Assembly (NCBI GenBank): GCA_003220975.1
Contig: QHTX01000159.1
Coordinates: 3,667 to 25,277 of the forward strand
DNA length: 21,611 bases
Direction: 5' to 3'
Origin: Gemmatimonadota bacterium
GTDB lineage: Bacteria > Gemmatimonadota > Gemmatimonadetes > Gemmatimonadales > GWC2-71-9
This document shows positions 1 through 5,818 of the stretch, in pieces. Under the pieces are notes generated by a model. That model was not told the origin of the DNA and ran no database searches. It saw only the letters and a list, made by a program, of their open reading frames with translations. How positions within the stretch are numbered: position 1 is the stretch's first letter; each line of letters starts with the position of its first letter. The translations under genes were made by a program, and so were the position numbers.

Positions 1-21
1 CGTAAACGCATTCGATCCTCC

Positions 22-1122
22 TCAGCTCGCCTTGCGCGAGCTCGACTTTTCCCAGTTAAGGAACAGGAACCCGCCGGGCGCAGCGAGCTTCGGCTCACCC
101 GGGCCAGGCAGGATTTGCAGCTGCAGCTCTTCGATCTTGTTCTTGGAGCAGTTCCAGCAGGCGAGCGCGAAATCGCCGTCCCGCCGCGTGCGCGACAAGA
201 GCATCACGTGCACCATCGCATTGTCGGTGACCAACTGATCGTTCTTGTACAAGTGCCCGAACGCCCACAGCGCGACGGCGCTGTTGATCGTGGGCACGAG
301 CGGGGTGTGCACCTGGGTCACGCCGTGGTAGTAGAGCCCCAGGATCACGCCGCCGAAGCGGGGGTGGTGCGGCACGTCCTTCGTCTGCACGCGGTCCAGC
401 ACGAGCTTCCAGCGGGCGCCGTCCTGCGTGGTGAACTCGGCGAGCCCATCCACGGAATCGCGCACGGCCCCTTTGTCCCAGGCCGTGAAGCTGAAGGTGC
501 CGGCGCTCGGGACGACGTTGTTCGAGTAGGGCCCGTCCTTGACCTGCGATTCGAGCCCCTCCCGCTCATCGCCGAACTGCTTGAGGATCGGGGCGGCGCT
601 GTCCGGGAACGGGAACGGGCCGGGGAGGATCTGGATCACGGGCCCGCCGCCAGTGACCCGGATCGCCTGTACCGTTGCGCGAGCCTCGTGCGTTTCACTC
701 ATCGCGCTCTCGCCGTAGCCCGACGAACCGGAGCTCCTCGCCCCCACGACCTTCAGGTGAGTCTCCATGCCCAGCTTCTTGTGCGAATCCTCACCCACCG
801 GGCAGTACACTTCGTACGTCGCGGGCTCGAGGGTGAGCGTGAGGGTGTCGCTCGCGCCCGGCTGGATGACCTCGATCTCCTTTTCGATCCCGTGCCCCTC
901 GACCTCGAAGCCGTGCGGGATGCTCCCGGCGTTCGTGATCGCGAACGTCACGGTCCCCGCCGCGACGCTCGCCTGCGACAGCTCCACTTTCCACTCCGAC
1001 AGCTTCACGGTGATTTGGACCGGGGCGGTCGCGTGCTTCAGGCTCGGTGCCGCGCCGAGTGCCAGCGCCACCACCAAGAGCCCCGAGACGTTCCTGATCG
1101 CAACGCCATGCAACTGAGTCAT
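22..1122 (-). CDS. Secreted cupredoxin-domain protein with an unassigned C-terminal domain
   Basis: Probable periplasmic or surface blue-copper protein of 366 residues. An N-terminal hydrophobic segment (about 10-25) is a signal peptide or anchor. A cupredoxin-like domain (about 33-127) follows, with a full type-1 copper set: H70 in IPHGFEVEG, then C107, H114 and M119 in the C-x6-H-x4-M arrangement seen in plastocyanin-like proteins. A Gly/Ser linker (about 130-145) leads to about 210 residues I cannot assign to a family, with His-rich patches (VPHHPRFGG, LYYHGVTQVH) and a CWNC pair near the end. The start was chosen at 1122 because GGAGG lies 9 bases upstream; an ATG two codons earlier is only 3 bases from it. 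It is divergent from an ECF sigma gene and has a matching promoter, so it is probably a regulon member. Copper binding is inferred from ligands; the electron partner is unknown. Confidence 0.8.
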   Translation of the reverse strand: MTQLHGVAIRNVSGLLVVALALGAAPSLKHATAPVQITVKLSEWKVELSQASVAAGTVTFAITNAGSIPHGFEVEGHGIEKEIEVIQPGASDTLTLTLEPATYEVYCPVGEDSHKKLGMETHLKVVGARSSGSSGYGESAMSETHEARATVQAIRVTGGGPVIQILPGPFPFPDSAAPILKQFGDEREGLESQVKDGPYSNNVVPSAGTFSFTAWDKGAVRDSVDGLAEFTTQDGARWKLVLDRVQTKDVPHHPRFGGVILGLYYHGVTQVHTPLVPTINSAVALWAFGHLYKNDQLVTDNAMVHVMLLSRTRRDGDFALACWNCSKNKIEELQLQILPGPGEPKLAAPGGFLFLNWEKSSSRKAS

Positions 1123-1171
1123 GTGCATCTTCCTCCGGCAAGGGTGTGACGACACAATGGTTCAGTGCCGG

Positions 1172-1199
1172 AGACCCCCCGCGCCCCGCGCCTATTCCC
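1172..1199 (-). promoter_or_regulatory. Predicted ECF-type promoter of the cupredoxin gene
   Basis: On the minus strand GGGAATA (1199-1193) is followed after 15 bases by GGGTCT (1177-1172). The same two boxes with the same 15-base spacing occur on the plus strand in front of the sigma gene. Transcription would begin near 1166, leaving a leader of about 45 bases with the GGAGG site. The prediction is inferred from symmetry and position. Confidence 0.6.
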
Positions 1200-1208
1200 T
1201 CGGGAATA
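1193..1208. repeat. Palindrome made of two back-to-back -35 elements
   Basis: TATTCCC-TC-GGGAATA is a perfect 7-base inverted repeat with a 2-base centre. Each arm, read outward, is the GGGAATA -35 box of one of two divergent promoters. An operator for another regulator is the alternative reading. Confidence 0.65.
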
Positions 1209-1229
1209 ATCCCGCCGCGCGCAGGGTCT
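1202..1229 (+). promoter_or_regulatory. Predicted autoregulated ECF promoter of the sigma/anti-sigma operon
   Basis: GGGAATA (1202-1208), 15 bases, then GGGTCT (1224-1229). The arrangement is a G-rich AA-containing -35 and a short -10 with GTC, as is usual for ECF sigma factors, many of which transcribe their own gene. The TTG start lies 37 bases downstream of the -10 box. Confidence 0.6.
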
Positions 1230-1266
1230 GTACCCGACAGGTGGACCGCGCGACCCTGAGGACCGG

Positions 1267-1803
1267 TTGGATCCCAACGAGCTCGAGCGATTCGAAGCCG
1301 TCGTGTTGCCGCATCTCGACGCCGCGTACACGTTGGCGCGATACCTCATGCGCAGCGATCACGACGCGCAAGACGTGGTGCAGGAGGCCTACCTGCGCGC
1401 CCTCAAGTACTTCGGCGGGTTCCGGGGGGGCGGCGCCGCGGAGGACGACGGCCGCGCGTGGCTGCTCGCGATCGTGCGCAACACCGCCTACACGTGGCAC
1501 CGCCGGTACCGCGCCGACACGCTCGCGACCGAATTCAACGAGGAGCTGCACAGCGAGTCGGCGGCGGAGGAGCACCCGGAGGCGGCGCTGCTCCGCACAG
1601 CGGCGCGCGAGTCGCTGCGCGAGGCGCTCGACCGGCTCCCTCCCGAATTCCGCGAGGTGATCGTGCTACGGGAGCTCGAGGGCTTGTCCTACAAGGAGAT
1701 CAGCGATGTGGCGGGTGTGCCGGTCGGGACGGTGATGTCGCGGCTGTCGCGCGCGCGCAAGCGTCTCCAGGACGCGCTGTGCGCCGAACAGCAGGAGCGT
1801 TGA
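1267..1803 (+). CDS. ECF RNA polymerase sigma factor
   Basis: Group 4 (ECF) sigma factor of 178 residues, normal length, cytoplasmic. Region 2 spans about 14-80, with the DAQDVVQEAYLRAL core-binding helix and WLLAIVRNTAYTWHRR at the DNA-melting end. Region 4 spans about 120-172, with LPPEFREVIVLRELEGLSY and a helix-turn-helix in EISDVAGVPVGTVMSRLSRA. The start is TTG with TGAGGA just upstream; no ATG is available. The anti-sigma gene begins one base after its stop, so the two are translationally coupled. A matching promoter upstream suggests autoregulation, and the mirror-image promoter suggests it also drives the copper protein. The activating signal is unknown; redox or metal stress is only a guess. 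Confidence 0.93.
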   Translation: MDPNELERFEAVVLPHLDAAYTLARYLMRSDHDAQDVVQEAYLRALKYFGGFRGGGAAEDDGRAWLLAIVRNTAYTWHRRYRADTLATEFNEELHSESAAEEHPEAALLRTAARESLREALDRLPPEFREVIVLRELEGLSYKEISDVAGVPVGTVMSRLSRARKRLQDALCAEQQER

Positions 1804-1804
1804 C

Positions 1805-2569
1805 GTGACCCATCCCGTCCTCGAAGAGCAGCTGGACGCCTACCTCGACGGCGAGCTCGCGGCGGTGGATGCGCGCGAGCTCGAGGCGCACCTGGCCCAG
1901 TGCGCGGACTGCGCCCGCTTCCGGGACGGGCGGGTCGCGCTGCGCGCGGCGATCGAGACGCGCGTCCCGGCGTTGCGGGCCCCGGGCGCGTTGCGCGACC
2001 GCGTGCGCGCGGCGCTGCGCGCGACCGCGGAGCCGAGGGCGTCCCGCCCCACGTGGCGCGCGCTCGCCCTCGCCGCCTCCCTGGCGGCCGTCGCGCTCGG
2101 CAGCTGGCGACTCGCGCTGTGGCGCGCGGCCGGCGATACGCTCACCGACGAGGTGCTCACGAGCCACGTGCGCTCGCTCATGCCTGGCCACCTCACCGAC
2201 GTGCTCTCGTCGGACCAGCATACGGTGAAGCCGTGGTTCAACGGCAGGCTCGACTTTTCGCCTCCCGTGTACGACTTCGCCGGACGGGGATACCCGCTCC
2301 TCGGAGGCCGGCTCGACTACCTGAACGGGCGGACGGTCGCCGTCCTGGTGTACGGCCGGCGCCAGCACGTGATCAACGTGTTCCTCTGGCCGGCCGCGCG
2401 CGGCGCAACAGCCGGTCCCGCTGCCGCGACCCGCCAGGGATACCACCTGCGCCACTGGACGGCGACGGGCTACGCGTACTGGGTGGTCTCCGACCTCGGC
2501 GTCCCCGAGCTCACGGACTTCACCGGCCTGCTCGCGCGGGCGGACACGGCCGCGGCGCAGTCAAAATGA
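1805..2569 (+). CDS. Zinc-finger transmembrane anti-sigma factor
   Basis: Membrane anti-sigma factor of 254 residues that probably sequesters the ECF sigma encoded just before it. The N-terminal zinc anti-sigma (zf-HC2-like) domain has the H-x3-C-x2-C signature at H29, C33 and C36. One membrane helix lies at about 84-105, leaving a periplasmic C-terminal domain of about 150 residues that contains TVKPWFNGRLDFSPPV and GGRLDYLNGRTVAVLVY, segments I recognise as typical of this anti-sigma subfamily. The start is GTG, one base after the sigma stop. The periplasmic domain is presumably the sensor, and the ZAS cysteines could make it redox-responsive. The gene ends at the edge of a terminator hairpin shared with the converging operon. 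Confidence 0.9.
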   Translation: MTHPVLEEQLDAYLDGELAAVDARELEAHLAQCADCARFRDGRVALRAAIETRVPALRAPGALRDRVRAALRATAEPRASRPTWRALALAASLAAVALGSWRLALWRAAGDTLTDEVLTSHVRSLMPGHLTDVLSSDQHTVKPWFNGRLDFSPPVYDFAGRGYPLLGGRLDYLNGRTVAVLVYGRRQHVINVFLWPAARGATAGPAAATRQGYHLRHWTATGYAYWVVSDLGVPELTDFTGLLARADTAAAQSK

Positions 2570-2600
2570 AAGCGGGCCCCGCCGTCTTCGGAGCCCGCTT
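2570..2600. terminator. Shared terminator hairpin between convergent operons
   Basis: AAGCGGGC (2570-2577) pairs with GCCCGCTT (2593-2600). After one mismatch CCG pairs with CGG, with a 7-base loop. Read on the minus strand the hairpin is followed by a T-rich run (TTTCATTTT), so it is a good intrinsic terminator for the minus operon. The plus side has no clear T run but may also stop there, as the anti-sigma TGA is at 2567-2569. Confidence 0.8.
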
Positions 2601-2629
2601 GCCGTTCGCCCCTCGCGCACCACCTCCTT

Positions 2630-3049
2630 CTAAGGATCGTGTGGGGAGGGGGGGGGTCCCCTCTGGAGCCGGTCGTTCATCCGCCGCATCATCTCCTGCC
2701 ATCGCGTGCGCTGCGCCGGCGTCAATTGCGCCGCAATCTCACTGTCGACCGCCGCCCGCAGTGAATCGAAGCGCGGGCGCGTGACGCGCCACAGCGCTTC
2801 CATCTGCGGCCGGTGCCGCTCGAAGACCGCGCGTACCGAGTCCTCCTGCGCCGGCGTCAGGTCCAGCTCGCGCTTGAGGAACGAATGCACGCCCCGCGGC
2901 CCGAACGGCGGTCCGCCGCCAAACTCGCCGGGGCCGCCGCGCCAGCGGCCGTGCCCGACGCGCGTGCTGACGCCCCACCCGACGAGCCCGCCCGCCACGA
3001 AGGCCGCGACCAGCGACGCGATCGCCCAGCCCGGTGATTGCTTCAACAT
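2630..3049 (-). CDS. Periplasmic LTxxQ metal-sensor-like protein (CnrX/CpxP/Spy type)
   Basis: A 139-residue membrane-anchored periplasmic protein. One TM helix at about 8-27 is followed by a Gly/Pro-rich linker (34-53) and a helical domain (54-130) with two LTPAQ motifs at 64-68 and 109-113. These are the hallmark of the CpxP/Spy/ZraP/CnrX group (heavy-metal resistance family), which sense metal ions or unfolded envelope proteins. H55 just before the first helix and the Met-rich EMMRRMNDR end are possible metal ligands by analogy. The ribosome site is a GGGAGGGAGG run before the ATG. It lies 15 bases after a small TM protein and in the same direction as an ECF sigma, as in CnrYXH systems. 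The ligand is unknown. Confidence 0.8.
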   Translation of the reverse strand: MLKQSPGWAIASLVAAFVAGGLVGWGVSTRVGHGRWRGGPGEFGGGPPFGPRGVHSFLKRELDLTPAQEDSVRAVFERHRPQMEALWRVTRPRFDSLRAAVDSEIAAQLTPAQRTRWQEMMRRMNDRLQRGPPPSPHDP

Positions 3050-3064
3050 CCTCCCTCCCTCCCG

Positions 3065-3432
3065 CTAATTGACGGCGACCGACGCGAACAGGATGCTCGC
3101 GTCGGGGGCCTGCTCCGCGGTGAACAGCGCGCCGGCGCCAGCGTTGCCGGTGGTCGCCGTGACCCACGCGTTGTCGAACGGTTGTGAGGCGCGTGCCGCC
3201 GTGCCCACGAGGATCCCGCCGACGAGGGCCGCGAGCACCGCGGCCGCGACGGCCGCGCGAGTCCAGGGGGGGCGCCCCAGCACCGCGCGTGACGACCCCA
3301 CGCCGGCCAAGCGCGCGCGCTCGAGCACGGCCGCGAGAAACGCGGCGTCGTCGGGCCGATCGAGCGCCGCACGCAGCGCGGCGCCGAGCGCGGGATCACG
3401 CTCCGGCGAGAACTGGAAATCTCAGGTCTCAT
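3065..3432 (-). CDS. Small single-TM protein, probable anti-sigma factor (CnrY-like), frameshifted near its start
   Basis: Probable inner-membrane anti-sigma partner of the sigma encoded just upstream. The coding frame has a cytoplasmic helical segment (DPALGAALRAALDRPDD, then FLAAVLERARLAG), one TM helix (AAVAAAVLAALVGGILVG) and about 40 periplasmic residues ending FASVAVN. This frame has high third-position GC back to a TGA at 3424-3422 but no ATG/GTG/TTG before a GTG at 3328, which lacks a ribosome site. An ATG at 3432 with GGGGAG upstream sits in another frame. One extra base, for example GAGGAT for GAGAT near 3421, would join them as MRPEDFQFSPERD. A base is therefore probably missing. 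If not, the product is the 87-residue form from 3328, lacking the sigma-binding part. The function rests on position and layout. Confidence 0.6.
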
Positions 3433-3450
3433 GCGCTCCCCTCTCCCCCT

Positions 3451-4059
3451 TCACCTTACCCTCCAGTCCGCGAGCAGCCGCCGCAGCCGGCGGCGGGCGT
3501 GGAACACCGCCGAGCGCACGGTCCCCGGCGCCACGCCCAGCATCTCGGCGATCTCGCCGTGCGAGTAGCCTTCGACGTCGAACAGCACCAGCGCCGTCCG
3601 ATACCGCGCCGGCAGCTGTCCCAGGGCCGCCTCCAGGCGTTCCCCCAGGACAACCCGCTCCGTTTCGGCGTCGGGGAGCGGATCGTCGTCCGCGACCTCT
3701 TCGTCCAAACCGCCCGCCACCCGCACCCGACGCCGGCGGCGGCGGTCGATCGCCGCATTCGTCACGATCCGCATCAACCACGGCCCGAACCGGCGGGAGC
3801 GGTCGAACTGGTCGAGCTTCACGAGCGCGAGGAGCAGCGCATCCTGCGCCGCGTCGTCCGCGTCATCGACGTCGCCGAGGATGGCGCGGGCGACGCGGCG
3901 CAGCGACCCCACATACGGAGCCACGAGCTGTCCCAGTGCTTCGTGATCGCCCGCCAAGACGCGCGCCACGAGCGCGGACTCTTCCTCCGCGGACCGCGCC
4001 TCTCCCGGCCTCCCCGGTGGGCCGTCCAAGTCGGGGGGGAGGGGAGACACGGCTCTCAT
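3451..4059 (-). CDS. ECF RNA polymerase sigma factor (second)
   Basis: Group 4 sigma factor of 202 residues. Region 2 covers about 30-100, with VARVLAGDHEALGQLVAPYV, DDADDAAQDALLLALVKLDQF and FGPWLMRIVTNAAIDRRRR. Region 4 covers about 140-195, with LPARYRTALVLFDVEGYSHGEIAEMLGVAPGTVRSAVFHARRRL split between its two helices. An acidic linker (DEEVADDDPLPDAE) joins them. The ATG at 4059 was chosen because homology begins soon after it; no good Shine-Dalgarno is visible, and a GTG about 14 codons upstream is possible. It heads a three-gene minus-strand operon with the TM protein and the LTxxQ sensor. A TATACT-like -10 exists on this strand around 4131-4126 with a poor -35, so the promoter is uncertain. 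Confidence 0.9.
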   Translation of the reverse strand: MRAVSPLPPDLDGPPGRPGEARSAEEESALVARVLAGDHEALGQLVAPYVGSLRRVARAILGDVDDADDAAQDALLLALVKLDQFDRSRRFGPWLMRIVTNAAIDRRRRRRVRVAGGLDEEVADDDPLPDAETERVVLGERLEAALGQLPARYRTALVLFDVEGYSHGEIAEMLGVAPGTVRSAVFHARRRLRRLLADWRVR

Positions 4060-4161
4060 GGTGGGGAATACGGACGCGGGGGCGTGGGTGCTGACGCGAT
4101 GATGAACTCTGACCAGCGGCGGGAGTATACGAAGGGCACTCTGACCCCCAAGGAGCATCGG
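4060..4161. promoter_or_regulatory. Divergent intergenic region between the second sigma operon and the RidA-like gene
   Basis: GTATAC at 4125-4130 is self-complementary and gives TATACG and TATACT -10-like hexamers on the two strands; neither has a good -35. On the plus strand GGGAATA (4064-4070) is followed after 15 bases by GGGTGC, a partial match to the ECF promoter pair at 1172-1229. AGGAG at 4151-4155 is the ribosome site of the plus gene. Confidence 0.35.
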
Positions 4162-4698
4162 ATGCGTTTCGCCTTCGCGGGCAGCGTCGGCGCCGTCCTG
4201 CTGGCCGCGTGCCCGCCGCCGAGCGGCGGTTTCCGCCAGTCGCCCGGCGGTGTCGATCCCGTCGCCACGCGCTACATCAACCCGGGGACGCTCGCCGCGA
4301 TCCCGGGCTTCACCCACGCCGTGCGCGTGGGGGCGACCGTGTACGTGTCCGGTGAAGTCGCCCTCGACAGCCTGGGCCGGCTCGTCGGGCCGGGCGACCT
4401 GAAGGCCCAGGCCGCCCAGGCATTCGCGAACCTGGCGACCGTGCTGCGGATCGCCGGCGTCGGGCCCGCCGACGTCGCGAAGCTCACGGTCTACGTCGTG
4501 AGCGCCAAGCCCGGGGACCTCGAACTGATCCGCGCCGCTGCGCCTGATTTCTTCCCGGAGCGGAACCCGCCCGCCGGAACGGTGGTGGGCGTGGCGACGC
4601 TGCCGCGGGACGGCTTGCTGATCGCCGTGGATGCGACGGCCGTGGTGCGGGCGATGTTCCGGCCCCTGGACGAGCGGGACCGCCGCAGCCGACCCTAG
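4162..4698 (+). CDS. RidA/YjgF-fold lipoprotein lacking the catalytic arginine
   Basis: A 178-residue protein with a lipoprotein signal (lipobox LAAC, C17) and a RidA (YjgF/YER057c/UK114) domain at about 38-165. RidA enzymes are cytoplasmic trimers that hydrolyse reactive enamines and imines, so a secreted lipid-anchored member is unusual. Family features are visible: VYVSGEVALDSLGRLV, KAQAAQAFANLATVL, VAKLTVYVV and the C-terminal VATLPRDGLLIAVDATAVV strand. The family arginine in P-A-R-[ST]-x-V, which binds the substrate carboxylate, is glycine here (PAGTVV, G139), so imine deaminase activity is unlikely. The ATG has AGGAG 6 bases upstream. The next gene starts 31 bases on in the same direction. 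Its role is unknown; ligand binding in the envelope is possible. Confidence 0.8.
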   Translation: MRFAFAGSVGAVLLAACPPPSGGFRQSPGGVDPVATRYINPGTLAAIPGFTHAVRVGATVYVSGEVALDSLGRLVGPGDLKAQAAQAFANLATVLRIAGVGPADVAKLTVYVVSAKPGDLELIRAAAPDFFPERNPPAGTVVGVATLPRDGLLIAVDATAVVRAMFRPLDERDRRSRP

Positions 4699-4729
4699 CC
4701 GACCCGGCTGACGCTTCCTAAGTTGCTGC

Positions 4730-5818
4730 GTGAGCCTCGACCTGACGGAGCGTCTGCTCCCGCTCACGGTCGCGGCGCTCGCAGCGCTGGGCTTCACGCC
4801 CCGGCCGAGTGCGCGGCCGCTACCGCCGTTCCGCTGGCACCTCCCGGCGGACACGGCGGAGCGTGCGCCCCACGGGTTGTTCGACTCGGCCGACCCGATC
4901 GAGATCACGCTCGCCGCCGATTTCGACGCCGTCGCGAAGGACCGGGGAACGGAGAAGCGCGTCCACGCCGGCGTGCTGTCGTACGGGTCGCCCGCGGGCG
5001 ACACCGTCTCGCTGAACGTGCAGCTGCACACGCGCGGCCACTTCCGGCTGCGTACCTGCGAATTCCCGCCGCTCAAGCTCGAGTTCGACCGGACCGGCGC
5101 CGCCCACACGCCGTTCGCGCACCAGGGAAGCCTCAAACTGGTGGTGCAGTGCCGCGGCAGCCGCGCCTACGCCAATTACCTGCTCGAGGAGTACCTCCTC
5201 TACCGGATCTACAACCTGCTGACGCCCCAGAGCTTCCGCGCGCGGCTCGCGCGCGTCGCCTACGTGGACCCGAGCGGGAAGAAAGCGCCGGCGACTCGGT
5301 ACGCCTTCTTCCTCGAGGACGACGACCGTATGGCGCGGCGCAACCACACACACGTGCTCGCGCAGCAGGGGGTCAGTCAGGGGGAGACCAACTTCGACCA
5401 GACCGGCCTCGTCACCGTGTTCCAGTACATGATCGGGAACACGGACTTCGCGTTCACCGCGCTGCACAACATCGTGCTCATCAGCGACAGCGCCGGCGTC
5501 GTGTATCCAGTCCCTTATGACTTCGACTGGTCCGGCGTGATCTCCGCGCCCTACGCCCGACCTGATTCCCGCCTCGGTATCGCCACCGTCCGCATCCGGA
5601 CCTACCGCGGCACGTGTCGCACGCCGGACGACTTCGCACCCTTGTTCGCGCGGTTCAACGCCGCGAAGGACTCGATTTACGCGCTGTACCGCAGCCAGCC
5701 GGACCTCGAGCCGAAGCGGGTCGAGCAGGCGCTCAGCTACTATGATGAGTTCTACCGGACGATCAACGAGCCCCGTCGGGCGAAGCACGAGCTCATCGAC
5801 GGGTGCCGCGAAAGCTGA
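4730..5818 (+). CDS. CotH-like secreted protein of unknown function
   Basis: A 362-residue protein with a short hydrophobic N-terminus (LLPLTVAALAALGF), probably a signal sequence. I do not recognise an exact family, but the layout resembles CotH spore-coat kinases: R102-G-H-F followed by EFPPLKLEF (like the RGNS..K.PFKLKF strand), a LLEEYLLYRIYNLLTP helix, FFLEDDDRMARR (like the GLY..E strand) and YPVPYDFDWSG with D264 and D266 (like the CotH metal-binding DxD). Kinase activity is inference only. The GTG start at 4730 has no ribosome site; a TAAGTT hexamer 5 bases upstream could be a -10 of a leaderless transcript. It overlaps the next gene by 16 bases, so the two are cotranslated. CotH-like proteins are known to sit beside VTC/CYTH-superfamily proteins, which fits this neighbour. 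Confidence 0.65.
   Translation: MSLDLTERLLPLTVAALAALGFTPRPSARPLPPFRWHLPADTAERAPHGLFDSADPIEITLAADFDAVAKDRGTEKRVHAGVLSYGSPAGDTVSLNVQLHTRGHFRLRTCEFPPLKLEFDRTGAAHTPFAHQGSLKLVVQCRGSRAYANYLLEEYLLYRIYNLLTPQSFRARLARVAYVDPSGKKAPATRYAFFLEDDDRMARRNHTHVLAQQGVSQGETNFDQTGLVTVFQYMIGNTDFAFTALHNIVLISDSAGVVYPVPYDFDWSGVISAPYARPDSRLGIATVRIRTYRGTCRTPDDFAPLFARFNAAKDSIYALYRSQPDLEPKRVEQALSYYDEFYRTINEPRRAKHELIDGCRES

Noticed and set aside
115..1149. Long plus-strand open frame opposite the cupredoxin gene
   Set aside because: Antisense shadow in GC-rich DNA. It is rich in Arg, His and Asp with no domain pattern, while the minus strand has a signal peptide, copper ligands and a ribosome site.
3069..4094. Plus-strand frames covering the second sigma operon
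   Set aside because: Low-complexity Arg/Pro/Ala translation opposite a clear sigma factor. Only the part from ATG 4162 of the longer frame is a real gene.
4060..5136. Minus-strand extension of the second sigma frame far upstream of 4059
   Set aside because: The frame stays open by GC bias, but sigma homology begins after 4059 and the extension is antisense to two real genes.
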